DNA of 64,000 nt from NCBI RefSeq assembly GCF_028435365.1, contig NZ_JAGTJJ010000047.1, positions 1-64,000 of the forward strand, read 5' to 3'. Source of the stretch: Polyangium jinanense (lineage in GTDB: Bacteria > Myxococcota > Polyangia > Polyangiales > Polyangiaceae). The notes under the pieces are model-generated. The model saw only the letters and a list, made by a program, of their open reading frames with translations, searched no databases and was not told the origin of the DNA. Below, piece by piece: positions 15,934 to 24,587 of this stretch (its first letter is position 1; each line of letters opens with the position of its first letter). The translations under genes were made by a program, and so were the position numbers.

Positions 15934-16941
15934 TTACTCGCTTCGGGCCCGAGAGGGCTCGGGGTACAGGTGACAGCGGACGACGCGGCCCTCGTCGAGC
16001 GTGACGGGGCGCGGGGTCTCGCGCCGGCATGCCTCGGTGACGTCCGGGCAACGCGCGGCGAAAGGGCATCCGGGCGGCGGATCGACGAGCGCGGGCGCGC
16101 CGGATCGCGCGGGCAGCCCGCGGGCAAACGAGCCTTCGAGGTCGGGGATCGCCGAGAGCAGGAGCTTCGTGTACGGGTGCAACGGCGTTTGCAGGAGCGC
16201 CTCGCTCGGCCCCGATTCCACGATGTGGCCCGCGTACATCACCATCATCCGATCCGCGACGTAGCGCGCGCTCGCGAGGTCGTGCGTGATGTACAGGAAC
16301 GAGATGCCGCGCTTCTCTTTGAGATCGAGCATCAGGTTGAGGATGCCCGCGCGGATCGAGACGTCGAGCATGCTCACGGGTTCGTCCGCGAGGATGAGAT
16401 CCGGCTCCACGGCGAGGGCGCGCGCGATCGCGACGCGTTGCCGCTGTCCGCCGGAGAGCTGCTGCGGGTATTTCGCGGCGACCTCCGGCGCGGGGACGAG
16501 GCCCACGGTGTCGAGCAAGGCGTGGACGCGCGTGGTGAGATCGGCGCCCGCATTTGCTTTGCCATGCAGGAGCAGCGGGCGTTCGAGGTGCTGGCCGATG
16601 GTGCGCGCGGGGTTCAGGGAGCCGAACGGGTCCTGGAAGATCATCTGCACGCGGCGGCGATACGCGAGCGTCGCGCGGCCTTGCTCCTCGTGAAGAACGT
16701 CGCGGCCGTCGAGGAGGATGCGCCCGCTCGTCGGCGCTTCGAGGCGCACGCAGAGCCGCGCGATCGTGCTCTTTCCGCTGCCCGATTCGCCGACGAGCGC
16801 GAGGATCTCGCGATGGCCGAGCGTGAAGGAGGCGTCGTGCAAGGCCCGGAGGTTTTTCGGGCGCAACCATCCTCCGACGCGGTAGCGCTTGCCGAGGTGC
16901 TGCGCCTCGAGGAGGGGGGGCGTTCGAGCGGGCTCGCTCAT
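15934..16941 (-). CDS. Opp/Dpp-type ABC transporter ATP-binding protein (OppF-like)
   Basis: The product is one of two ATPases powering an importer of the peptide/oligosaccharide family. It has Walker A GESGSGKST, signature LSGGQRQRVAIARAL, Walker B ILADEP, and the C-terminal Cys-containing tail PPGCPFAARCPDVTEAC typical of Opp/Dpp ATPases. The start at 16941 (MSEPARTPP) was chosen because its ATG overlaps the TGA of the preceding ATPase by four bases (ATGA); an upstream start would add six residues. It lies between the OppD-like gene and the beta-glucosidase gene. Confidence 0.9.
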   Translation of the reverse strand: MSEPARTPPLLEAQHLGKRYRVGGWLRPKNLRALHDASFTLGHREILALVGESGSGKSTIARLCVRLEAPTSGRILLDGRDVLHEEQGRATLAYRRRVQMIFQDPFGSLNPARTIGQHLERPLLLHGKANAGADLTTRVHALLDTVGLVPAPEVAAKYPQQLSGGQRQRVAIARALAVEPDLILADEPVSMLDVSIRAGILNLMLDLKEKRGISFLYITHDLASARYVADRMMVMYAGHIVESGPSEALLQTPLHPYTKLLLSAIPDLEGSFARGLPARSGAPALVDPPPGCPFAARCPDVTEACRRETPRPVTLDEGRVVRCHLYPEPSRARSE

Positions 16942-17903
16942 GGGGACACGAGGTGGCAAGCGGTGTGGTGGTCCTCGCCGATCACGCGAAGCGCGGGCGC
17001 TTCCGTCGCGCAGCGCGCGGCGGCCTCGCTACAACGCGCGCGGAAGGCGCAGCCCGCGGGCAAACGACGCAGATCGGGGGGAGAGCCCGGGATGCCGACG
17101 AGCCTGCGTCGTGGCCCGTGGATCGGGACGAACGAGCCGAGCAGGCCTTTCGTGTAGGGATGTCGCGGCGCGCGGAAGAGCTCGCGCGTGGGCGCCATCT
17201 CCACGAGGCGGCCCGCGTAGAGCACGCCGATCCGCGTCGCGAATTGCGACACGATCGACATGTCGTGCGTGATGAAGAGCACGGACAAACCGAGCTTCTC
17301 TTTCAGCTCGGCGATTTTCGCGAGCACCTCGTGCTGCACCACCACGTCGAGCGCCGTCGTTGGTTCGTCCATGACGACGAGCGGCGGATCGAGAGCGAGC
17401 GCGAGGGCGATGCCAACGCGTTGACGCATGCCGCCCGAGAGCTCGTGGGGATGACTCGTGAGCCGCGCGGGGTCGATGCCGACGAGCGCGAGCAAGTGGG
17501 CGGCTCGCTCCCGCGCGACGCGCTTGCTCGTTCGCTCGTGCGTGACGAGGACGTCGATGATCTGATCGCCGATCGTCAGGACAGGAGAGAGCGCGTTCAT
17601 CGCGCTCTGGAGGACGAAGGACATCTTGCGCCAGCGAAAGCGGCGTAGCTCGTCCTCGTTCATGGCGAGGACGTCGTGTCCCTCGAAGAGCACGCGGCCG
17701 CCCGTGATCATCGCGGGCGGCGTGAGGATGCGCGCGAGCGCCTGCGCGACGGTCGATTTGCCGCTGCCCGACTCGCCCACGAGCCCGAGCACCTCGCCGC
17801 GCTCGAGGACGAACGACACGCCGTCGACCGCGCGCACCGGGCCCGAGGGCGTCTGGTATGCGACGACGAGATCCTCGACCGAAAGGAGGGGCGCGCTACC
17901 CAT
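16938..17903 (-). CDS. Opp/Dpp-type ABC transporter ATP-binding protein (OppD-like)
   Basis: A 321-residue ATPase with Walker A GESGSGKST, signature LSGGMRQRVGIALALAL and Walker B LVVMDEPTTALD, plus the Opp/Dpp C-terminal extension (PAGCAFRARC). It pairs with the OppF-like protein; members of this family import oligopeptides, and some import cellobiose, xylo-oligosaccharides or other glycosides. Its ATG lies eight bases inside the end of the upstream permease gene, and its TGA overlaps the next ATPase gene, indicating tight translational coupling. Confidence 0.9.
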   Translation of the reverse strand: MGSAPLLSVEDLVVAYQTPSGPVRAVDGVSFVLERGEVLGLVGESGSGKSTVAQALARILTPPAMITGGRVLFEGHDVLAMNEDELRRFRWRKMSFVLQSAMNALSPVLTIGDQIIDVLVTHERTSKRVARERAAHLLALVGIDPARLTSHPHELSGGMRQRVGIALALALDPPLVVMDEPTTALDVVVQHEVLAKIAELKEKLGLSVLFITHDMSIVSQFATRIGVLYAGRLVEMAPTRELFRAPRHPYTKGLLGSFVPIHGPRRRLVGIPGSPPDLRRLPAGCAFRARCSEAAARCATEAPALRVIGEDHHTACHLVSP

Positions 17904-18795
17904 GATCCCTCACGACCGGCGTCGACGCGCCGGGGCGGATGCCGCGTGTGGCGAGGGCGCGCGCCCAGTCGCTCACGGCGCGCAGGCGCGGGTTCGTGAT
18001 CTCGTCGAGGGAGAAGCTCACGAGGACGAGCGCCGTGCCGACGAGCGCGACGGAGAGGCCCGTCGGCACGAGCGTCCACCACGCGCCCGTCAGGAGCGCG
18101 GCGTCGTTGCTGGCCCAGTAGAGGTTCGTCCCCCACGTCACGACGCTCATGTCGCCGAGCCCCAGGAACTCGAGGCCGACCTGCGCGCCGATCGCGTACA
18201 CCGTCGCGCTGATGAAGCACGACGCGAGGACCGACGTCATGTTGGGCAGGATCTCGCGAAAGACGATGTAGAGCCTGCTCTCGCCCGTGACGATCGCGGC
18301 GGCGACGAAATCCTTGTTGCGGAGCGAGAGCACCTGCGCGCGGATCACCCGCGCGTTCCAGGCCCATCCCGTCGCGACGAGCACGACGAGCAGGGCCTTC
18401 GTACCCGCGGGCAGATACGCCGCGAGCACCACGGCCAGGGGCAAACCCGGGATGACGAGGGAGACGTTCGTGAGGAGCGAGAGCGCGTCGTCGACGAGGC
18501 CGCCGAACGTGCCTGCAACCGCGCCGACGATCGCGCCGATCGTGGTCATCGCGAGCCCGGCCACGAAGCCGACGAGCAGCGACGCCCTCGCGCCTGCGAT
18601 CGTTTGAGACCAAACGTCTTGCCCTTGCCCCGTGGTCCCGAGCAGGTGCGCGCGCGAGGGCGGTTGCAGCGGGATGTCGACGAACGCCGAGGGGTCGTAC
18701 GGCGCGACGAGCGGACCGACGAGCGCCATCAGGAAAAACACCCCGAGGATCACGAGGCCCACTGCGGCTTTTCGAGGGATCTTCGTGCTCGTCAT
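17896..18795 (-). CDS. Opp/Dpp-type ABC transporter permease (OppC-like)
   Basis: The 299-residue inner-membrane protein shows the OppC layout: one N-terminal helix (VGLVILGVFFLMALVGPLVA), the PSRAHLLGTTGQGQDVWSQ segment that matches the family's HxLGTDxxGRDV motif, then five further helices with a coupling-helix region around DDALSLLTNVSLVIPGLPL. It forms the translocation channel with the OppB-like permease encoded 19 bp upstream. It ends TAG, overlapping the OppD-like start by eight bases. Confidence 0.9.
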   Translation of the reverse strand: MTSTKIPRKAAVGLVILGVFFLMALVGPLVAPYDPSAFVDIPLQPPSRAHLLGTTGQGQDVWSQTIAGARASLLVGFVAGLAMTTIGAIVGAVAGTFGGLVDDALSLLTNVSLVIPGLPLAVVLAAYLPAGTKALLVVLVATGWAWNARVIRAQVLSLRNKDFVAAAIVTGESRLYIVFREILPNMTSVLASCFISATVYAIGAQVGLEFLGLGDMSVVTWGTNLYWASNDAALLTGAWWTLVPTGLSVALVGTALVLVSFSLDEITNPRLRAVSDWARALATRGIRPGASTPVVRDHG

Positions 18796-18814
18796 CGGAT
18801 GCGCTCCCGAGCCC

Positions 18815-19792
18815 CTAGCGACCGCGCGTCCGCGGGTCGAGCCATACGTAAAGCACGTCCACGAGGAAGTTCGCGGCGAGCACGGCCATGGTGATCGTCA
18901 GGAAGATGCCCTGCATCAGCGGATAGTCCTGGCTGCGAACCGCTTGCACGAGGAGATACCCCTGGCCTGGGTATGAAAAGACGATCTCGGTGAGCAACGA
19001 CCCGCCGAGGACGAACCCGAGCGCCATGCCGAAGCCGGTGACGTTCGGCAGGAGCGCGTTGCGGGCCGCATAATGGAACATGATCCGGAGCGGCGACAGG
19101 CCCTTCGCATGCGCCATCGTGACGTAATCTTCGGCGAGCACGCCGATCATCGAGCTGCGCATGGAGAGCGTCCAGCCGCCCACGCTCGCGAGGACGATCG
19201 AGGTCGCCGGCAAGAGGAGGTGCTCGGCGACGCTCGCGACGAACGAGAAGCTCAGCGAGGGCGCGAGCGTGTCGGCGTACGCGTGGCGCAGCGGCAGCAC
19301 GTCGAGCGTGAAGCCGAAGCCATAAAGCAGCATCATCGCGAGCCAGAAATAAGGAAACGCGCCGAGGAACACGAGGAGCGGCGGCAGCGTCGTGTCGAAC
19401 GTGCCGCCGCGGCGCCACGCGGCGATCACACCGAGCAAAGATCCGAGGACGAACGCGACGACCACGGAGGAGCCCGTGAGCAGCGCGGTCCAGCCGAGGC
19501 CCATCGCGAGGACATCCGTGACCTTGGCCGGGAAGTACGCGACCGATACGCCGAGGTCGCCGCGGAAGAGGTGCGCGAGGTACGCGACGTATTGCTCGTG
19601 CAGCGGCCCGCCCGTGAAGCCGAACGCCTCGCGCAGCGCCGCGAGCGCCTCGGGCTGGAGCTGCCCTTTGTATCGCGCGAACATCGCGGAGGCGGGATCG
19701 CCGGGCGCGAGGCGCGGGACGATGAAATTGAGCGTGAGCGAGGCCCAGGCCGCGAGGATGTACAGGCCGAGCTGTCGCAGGAGGTATCGCAC
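18815..19792 (-). CDS. Opp/Dpp-type ABC transporter permease (OppB-like)
   Basis: A 325-residue permease starting MRYLLRQLGLYILAAWASLT, with the family's N-terminal helix and FIVPRLAPGDP motif followed by a periplasmic loop (about 30-100) and five helices. The EAA-like segment is TLSMRSSMIGVLAEDYVTMA. It is the first permease gene of the importer operon, 28 bp after the substrate-binding protein gene. Confidence 0.9.
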   Translation of the reverse strand: MRYLLRQLGLYILAAWASLTLNFIVPRLAPGDPASAMFARYKGQLQPEALAALREAFGFTGGPLHEQYVAYLAHLFRGDLGVSVAYFPAKVTDVLAMGLGWTALLTGSSVVVAFVLGSLLGVIAAWRRGGTFDTTLPPLLVFLGAFPYFWLAMMLLYGFGFTLDVLPLRHAYADTLAPSLSFSFVASVAEHLLLPATSIVLASVGGWTLSMRSSMIGVLAEDYVTMAHAKGLSPLRIMFHYAARNALLPNVTGFGMALGFVLGGSLLTEIVFSYPGQGYLLVQAVRSQDYPLMQGIFLTITMAVLAANFLVDVLYVWLDPRTRGR

Positions 19793-19820
19793 GTGCCGTC
19801 TCCTCGTGATCCTTTCGCCC

Positions 19821-21518
19821 TCACGCGCTCCGCGGCGTGAGCCGCGTGAGGACGAGCAAGCACTCCGGCGCGCTGTAAGGGGAGGGTTTGGCGTATGGAT
19901 CCCGCGCGCTCGGAAAACCCTCGAAATGGCGGGTGTTGAACGCGGCCCAGGCCGGGTTCGGGAAGAGCGGGATCACGGGCGCGCGCGTGGCGAACAGGCG
20001 CTCGAGCGCGTGCGAGAGTCGCATCTCGTCGCGCTCGTCGGCCGCACCCTCGAATTCCGCGAGCAGGGCGTCGGCCTCCTCGCTGCCGAACCGATGCCAG
20101 TTGCGCGCGGCGGGATCGCCGAGCGGACGGAGGGTCGCCGTGCCCATCAGATCTCGATAAAAATGATACGGCGTGGGCTCGTCCGAGGACCAGCCGAGCG
20201 AGAGGTCGAACGCGCCTTTCTGGAGCTTCTCGAAGAAGGCGCTGAAGTCGTACGCGCGCGCCGCCGAGGTGACGCCGAGCGCGCGCAGGCCCTGGGCGAT
20301 GATCTGCGCGGCGCGGATCCAGTCGGACCAGCCCGTGACCACGTGGACGTCGAGCGTGAGCGGCGCGCCGTCGGCCGAGGCGCGTAGGCCATCCGCGCGG
20401 CGCGGATAGCCAGCCTCGTCGAGCAGCCGCCCGGCTTGGACCATGTCGTGCGTGATCCAGTCGCCGGCCGCCGCGGCCTCGGGGCTGCGAAAACGCGCGT
20501 ATCCGTCGTGAAGGCCGGTCGCGTCGGCGGGGCGCGTATAGCCGTACATCGCGACCTTCACGAGCAGGGCGCGATCGATCGACATGCTGATCGCCTTGCG
20601 TACGCGTTCGTCCGAGAGCGGGGCGCGCGCGGCGTTGGGATAGAGCATGACGGTGCCGCCCACGAGCGGGAACCAGTAATGGTGGTGGGCCGGATCCTTC
20701 GCGACGAAGAGCCGCTCGACGTCGGGCACGAAGTTACCGGCCCAGTCGACCTCGCCGTGGAGGAGCGCGAGCGTCGCCTGATCGTTGCCGGGATACGCGG
20801 GGAAGCGGAGCCCGCGGAGAGCGGGTTTGCCCGGCTGCCAGTACCGCGGGTTTCGACCGAGCTCGTAGACCTGATTCTGAAAGACCGTGATTTCGGTGAA
20901 CGGGCCGGTGGCCACGGGCCGCTCGTTCGTGAACGTGACGGGGTCTTTCACGTCCCGCCACACGTGCCGCGGCACGATGGGCTGGTGCCCGAGGTAGACG
21001 AGCCCCGGGACGTATTGTTTTTTCAGGGAGAACACCACCTCGTCCGCGCCGCGCGCCCGGGCGTCGTCGAGGAAGGACCAGACGCCGAAGAGATCGAGCG
21101 CCTTGTGGCGTCCGAGGATCTCGAATGTGAAGACGACGTCGTCGGCCGTGAAGGGCTGACCATCGGACCAGGTCACGCCGGGGCGGAGGGTACAATGGAG
21201 CGTCCGTTTGTCGGGGCTCCAGGTGGCGCCGGTCGACAGCCACGGGACGAGTTTTCCGTTGATGGTGTCATAGATGAAAAGCGGCTCGTAGATTCCCGCA
21301 CGCGTGGGCCAGCGGATGTTCCCCGGCGCGAGCAAGGGATTGAAGTTGCGCACCCAGGAGGCCTGCTGCTCGGTCGACACCGTGAGGACACCGCCGGGAT
21401 CACGCCGCGCGCCGCGCCGCCCGGAGCACGCGCTCGCGAGCGGGGCGAGGAGCGTCGCGGCCAAAAACCGCCGACGAGGCCATCGCATTCGTGTCATCGA
21501 GGAATCTTTCAAGGCCAT
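19821..21518 (-). CDS. substrate-binding lipoprotein of the Opp/Dpp-type importer (probably cello-oligosaccharides)
   Basis: This SBP_bac_5 family protein captures the substrate for the ABC importer encoded downstream. The leader contains PRRRFLAATLLAPLASAC, an Arg-rich lipoprotein signal that may be Tat-dependent, with the anchor Cys in ASAC. Family motifs include the domain IB start around WSPDKRTLHCTLRPGVTWSDGQ, PFTADDVVFTFE and ERVRKAISMSIDRALLV. Starts at 21497 or 21488 would shorten the leader by 7 or 10 residues and are as plausible as 21518. Cellobiose or cello-oligosaccharides are the likely ligand because the operon ends in a GH1 beta-glucosidase and faces a CBM3/GH5 operon across a shared promoter region. 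Confidence 0.85.
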   Translation of the reverse strand: MALKDSSMTRMRWPRRRFLAATLLAPLASACSGRRGARRDPGGVLTVSTEQQASWVRNFNPLLAPGNIRWPTRAGIYEPLFIYDTINGKLVPWLSTGATWSPDKRTLHCTLRPGVTWSDGQPFTADDVVFTFEILGRHKALDLFGVWSFLDDARARGADEVVFSLKKQYVPGLVYLGHQPIVPRHVWRDVKDPVTFTNERPVATGPFTEITVFQNQVYELGRNPRYWQPGKPALRGLRFPAYPGNDQATLALLHGEVDWAGNFVPDVERLFVAKDPAHHHYWFPLVGGTVMLYPNAARAPLSDERVRKAISMSIDRALLVKVAMYGYTRPADATGLHDGYARFRSPEAAAAGDWITHDMVQAGRLLDEAGYPRRADGLRASADGAPLTLDVHVVTGWSDWIRAAQIIAQGLRALGVTSAARAYDFSAFFEKLQKGAFDLSLGWSSDEPTPYHFYRDLMGTATLRPLGDPAARNWHRFGSEEADALLAEFEGAADERDEMRLSHALERLFATRAPVIPLFPNPAWAAFNTRHFEGFPSARDPYAKPSPYSAPECLLVLTRLTPRSA

Positions 21519-21615
21519 CGAATTCGTTTCTCAACGACGCTACCCGCATCTTTCGCCGAGCGTCAAGGTCGAATGACGCGGCGGGCGGCGTCGATCTTTT
21601 CGGCTGACCATGATA

Positions 21616-21631
21616 TGGCATTGGCCGTGCC
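21616..21631 (+). promoter_or_regulatory. candidate sigma-54 (-24/-12) promoter before the CBM3-GH5 operon
   Basis: TGGCATTGGCCGTGCC keeps the invariant GG and GC of sigma-54 promoters ten bases apart and matches TGGCA at -24 and TGC at -12. It lies 50 bases before the ATG at 21681 and is oriented toward it. A single motif match in GC-rich DNA can be chance. Confidence 0.35.
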
Positions 21632-21680
21632 TCGGTCCCGCCGGCTGGTGATCTCTCGGGACGAGGGAAGGGAGTTCATC

Positions 21681-22460
21681 ATGCGAACGAGAGGCTTCGT
21701 TGTGTCGTCCGCGCGGATGGGGATCGTCGTCTCGATGGCCGCGCTGTTCGCGGCCTGCGCTTATGGAATCGATCCGGACCGGAGCGGCCTCGAACCCGGA
21801 GCCGGCGGCGGCGGGCCGGGCGGGCCGGGCGGCGGCGGCCCGGGCGGGGCGGGCGGCGCGAGCAGCTCGAGTTCCAGCGCGAGCAGTTCGAGCTCGAGTG
21901 CCAGTAGCGTTAGCTCGAGTGCCAGCAGCTCGAGCTCCAGCGCGAGCAGCTCGAGTTCCAGCAGCTCGAGTAGCTCCAGCAGCTCGGGCGCGGGCGGCGC
22001 GCCGCCCGCTGGATTGCACGTTCTGTACAAAGCGTCGGATACCAACGCGACGAACGCCGAGATCAAGCCTCATTTCAACATCGTGAACGGCAGTGACGTC
22101 TCCGTGCCGCTCGCCGAGCTCCAGATTCGTTATTACTACACGCTGGAGACGAACGGCTCGCAGACCGAGGTATTCCACTGCGACTATGCGCTCGTCGGAT
22201 GTGGGAAGGTATCGGGCGCGTTCATGACGACCTCGGGCGCGAACGCCGACCATTATCTCGAGGTGACGTTCAGCGGCGCCGACGTCCTCACGCCGGGCCA
22301 GCAGAGCGGCGAGATCCAGGCTCGTTACAACAAGATGGATTACGCGAGCTACGACGAGACGAACGATTACTCGTTCGACCCGACGAAGACCGCATTCGCC
22401 GATTGGGACAAGGTGACGCTCTACCACAATGGCGCGCTCGTCTGGGGGGTGGAGCCGTGA
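21681..22460 (+). CDS. free-standing CBM3 cellulose-binding lipoprotein
   Basis: The 259-residue product consists of a signal with lipobox FAAC (Cys26), a Gly/Pro stretch, a 42-residue Ser-rich linker and one family 3 carbohydrate-binding module (about 112-259). The CBM3 hallmarks are LHVLYKASDTNATNAEIKPH, FNIVNGSD, a YYYTLE strand, the late NDYSFD segment and a terminal VTLYHNGALVWGVEP. No catalytic domain is attached. The protein would hold crystalline cellulose against the cell surface. The ATG at 21681 follows GGGAAGGGAG. Its TGA overlaps the GTG start of the GH5 gene (GTGA), so binding module and enzyme are made together as separate polypeptides. Confidence 0.9.
   Translation: MRTRGFVVSSARMGIVVSMAALFAACAYGIDPDRSGLEPGAGGGGPGGPGGGGPGGAGGASSSSSSASSSSSSASSVSSSASSSSSSASSSSSSSSSSSSSSGAGGAPPAGLHVLYKASDTNATNAEIKPHFNIVNGSDVSVPLAELQIRYYYTLETNGSQTEVFHCDYALVGCGKVSGAFMTTSGANADHYLEVTFSGADVLTPGQQSGEIQARYNKMDYASYDETNDYSFDPTKTAFADWDKVTLYHNGALVWGVEP
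21861..21986 (+). repeat. 21-bp-unit repeat encoding a Ser-rich heptad linker
   Basis: Forty-two consecutive codons (AGC, TCG, TCC, AGT, with periodic GCG/GCC or GTT) encode a linker whose Ala residues recur every seven positions: SSSSSSA repeated about four times, then 14 Ser. The DNA repeats as a degenerate 21-mer built from AGCTCGAG. Slippage could change the linker length. Confidence 0.75.
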
Positions 22461-23518
22461 GCCGACGCGCGTGGGTCCTAGGCGCGTGCGGGCTCCTTGC
22501 CATGGGCGTTGCGGGGTGTGATCCCGGGGGCGCCGAGAGCCCCCCGGCCCCGATCGATCCCCTGGATATGGGCTCGGACGAGGATGTCGGCTCGGGAGAC
22601 ATGGGCCCCACGCCGGTCGAGCTCCATGGGCAGCTCGCGGTGGTCGGCGCGGAGCTTCGCGACGAACATGGCGAGCGCATGCAGCTCAAGGGCCCGAGCA
22701 GCATGTGGCTGAACTGGGAGAACGAGGGATTCGCGCAGAACCTCGAGGCTTTACGCTGGATGCGCAACAACTGGCGCGCGACCGTGATCCGCGCCGCCAT
22801 GGGCGTCGAGCCGGATGGGGCGTACCTGACGAACCCCGACAAGGCGCGGAGCCAGGTCGAGCAGATCGTCGACAATGCGATCGCCGCGGGCGTGTACGTG
22901 ATCATCGATTGGCACGATCACAACGCGCACCAGCACAAGGATCAAGCCGTCCAGTTCTTCAGCGAGATGGCCACGAAATACGGCGACAAACCCAACGTGA
23001 TCTACGAGCCGTTCAACGAGCCTCTGGATCTCGATTGGCAGGGCACGCTGAAGCCGTATCACGAGGCCGTGATCGCGGCGATTCGCGCGAAGGATCCGGA
23101 CAACGTGATCGTGCTCGGCACGCCGAACTGGTCGCAGGACGTGGACCGCGCCGCGGAGTCACCGGTGGCCGGGACGAACCTTCTGTACACCTTGCATTTC
23201 TACGCGTGCACGCACACCGATTGGCTGCGCGGCAAGGCCGACGGGGCCCGCGCCAAAGGTTTGCCCCTGCTCGTGACGGAGTGGGGGGCCACGCACGCCG
23301 ACGGCGGGACCGACGGGCAGGTATGCCTGGACGCCGCACGCCTCTGGCACGAGTGGATGAACACGCACGGGATCGGCTGGACCGCCTGGAAGCTCGACAA
23401 TTGCGGGCAGGACTCGAGCTGCATTCTCGCGCCCAATGCCCCCGTCACGGGCGGGTGGACGAGCACGTACCTGAAGGGGCACGGCGTGTTCGTCCGGGCG
23501 CGTATGCAGGACGAGTGA
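22457..23518 (+). CDS. GH5 (subfamily 2-like) endoglucanase lipoprotein
   Basis: A 353-residue retaining cellulase. The GTG start at 22457 overlaps the stop of the CBM3 gene and gives a signal with lipobox VAGC (Cys21); a short acidic linker follows. The catalytic domain resembles Bacillus-type GH5_2 endoglucanases: QLKGPSSMWLNW, VIIDWHDHNAHQHKDQAVQF, the acid/base Glu in VIYEPFNEP, LHFYACTH, and the nucleophile Glu in LLVTEWG. It has no binding module of its own, which is supplied in trans by the preceding CBM3 lipoprotein. A GTG start is unusual among neighbours but is dictated by the coupling. Confidence 0.93.
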   Translation: MSRRAWVLGACGLLAMGVAGCDPGGAESPPAPIDPLDMGSDEDVGSGDMGPTPVELHGQLAVVGAELRDEHGERMQLKGPSSMWLNWENEGFAQNLEALRWMRNNWRATVIRAAMGVEPDGAYLTNPDKARSQVEQIVDNAIAAGVYVIIDWHDHNAHQHKDQAVQFFSEMATKYGDKPNVIYEPFNEPLDLDWQGTLKPYHEAVIAAIRAKDPDNVIVLGTPNWSQDVDRAAESPVAGTNLLYTLHFYACTHTDWLRGKADGARAKGLPLLVTEWGATHADGGTDGQVCLDAARLWHEWMNTHGIGWTAWKLDNCGQDSSCILAPNAPVTGGWTSTYLKGHGVFVRARMQDE

Positions 23519-23532
23519 CGTTCGTAGGCGAG

Positions 23533-24471
23533 CTACTTCGGAATTTCCTGGCAGCACCCGGTGACGCAGTAGCTATTGACCGGGCAGGGGTCTTGCCCTT
23601 CCAGGCCGCAGGGCTGGATGCCGGCTTCGCATTGCCCGGTCATGCCACCATCCATCGTCAAGCACTCGGGCGGCAGCTCGTTCTTGCCGACGCAGATCTC
23701 GCAAACGTCACAATCGTTCTGGCAGCCTGGGACGGGCGTGCAGGGCTGGCATTTGTCCGGGTCGGAAAGCACGTCGATGCTGCAACTCCCGTTGCCGTTC
23801 GGGTTCTCGGAGCCGAGCCAGACGTACTTCTTGCTGCCGGCGGGCAGCTCGCAACAGCCGAAGCAATCGCAGCCGTTCGGCACGAGCGGCTTGCAGTAGT
23901 CGTAGCATTCCTGGGACTGGCCTTGCGAGAGCTCCGTGCAGCTGAGGGCCGTGCCGGGTGTATTGGCTTGCGCATCGTACTTGCACTGCTGCTGTTCGTA
24001 TTTCTCCGGGTAGAAGTTCGGCGCAACGGCGAGCGGGTCGCAGTTGTGGTTCCAGTAGCAGCCGTCGTTGCCGGCGCCCGAATCGGCGTCGAAGTAGCAG
24101 TCGACGATACATGCCTGGCCGACCTGCCCAGGGATACCGCCGAAGAAATTGCCCTCGGTGTTGTCGCAGGCGCCGAGGCAGTCGGGATCGTTCGAGTCGA
24201 TCCGGCCGTCTCCGTCGTTGTCGTCGCCGTCGCCGCACTCGTAGAACTGGTTGAGGCACGCGACGGGCGTGGGCGTTCCGCCGGTGCCGCCGCCCGCGCC
24301 GCCCGTACCGCCCGCGCCGCCCACGCCGCCCGTACCGCCCGTACCTGCGGTCCCCGAGCTTGCCCCCGCCGAACCCGAGGAGCTGGTCCCGTCACTGCAC
24401 GAGGGCAAGGCAAACGCGAGCAAGGGGCTCGCGAGCAGGATGCAAAGCACGCGTTGGGTGATGGTCGACAT
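23533..24471 (-). CDS. Cys-rich lipoprotein with a DxDxDG-type calcium-binding-like motif
   Basis: The product (312 residues) opens with a lipoprotein signal (anchor Cys in LPSC) and a Gly/Thr/Ser linker, then a domain with over 30 Cys. The segment CGDGDDNDGDGRIDSNDPDC is a thrombospondin-type-3/EF-hand-like repeat common in myxobacterial surface proteins. The remainder has many CxxC and CxC pairs and is probably disulphide-bonded. The ATG at 24471 follows a strong AAAGGAGG site. It converges with the GH5 gene with only 14 bp between the stop codons. No enzyme motif was recognised; a surface or adhesive role is a guess. Confidence 0.7.
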   Translation of the reverse strand: MSTITQRVLCILLASPLLAFALPSCSDGTSSSGSAGASSGTAGTGGTGGVGGAGGTGGAGGGTGGTPTPVACLNQFYECGDGDDNDGDGRIDSNDPDCLGACDNTEGNFFGGIPGQVGQACIVDCYFDADSGAGNDGCYWNHNCDPLAVAPNFYPEKYEQQQCKYDAQANTPGTALSCTELSQGQSQECYDYCKPLVPNGCDCFGCCELPAGSKKYVWLGSENPNGNGSCSIDVLSDPDKCQPCTPVPGCQNDCDVCEICVGKNELPPECLTMDGGMTGQCEAGIQPCGLEGQDPCPVNSYCVTGCCQEIPK

Positions 24472-24587
24472 GCGAAACCTCCTTTGGAGGAGAGAGCCCG
24501 GTAGGCCCTTCGAAGGATAACCAGGCCCGCGGAAAAACCATAGCAAATACCGCAGTACGCACGATTTCGGCCATGGTCTGCGTCGCT

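Noticed and set aside
14872..17157. 761-residue plus-strand open frame across GH1 and the ABC ATPases
   Set aside because: It is an antisense artefact of GC-rich coding DNA; both strands cannot code here and the minus strand has unmistakable GH1 and ABC motifs.
21861..21986. Short-period repeats that look array-like
   Set aside because: There are no spacers; the repeats are Ser/Ala codons of a protein linker, not a CRISPR array.
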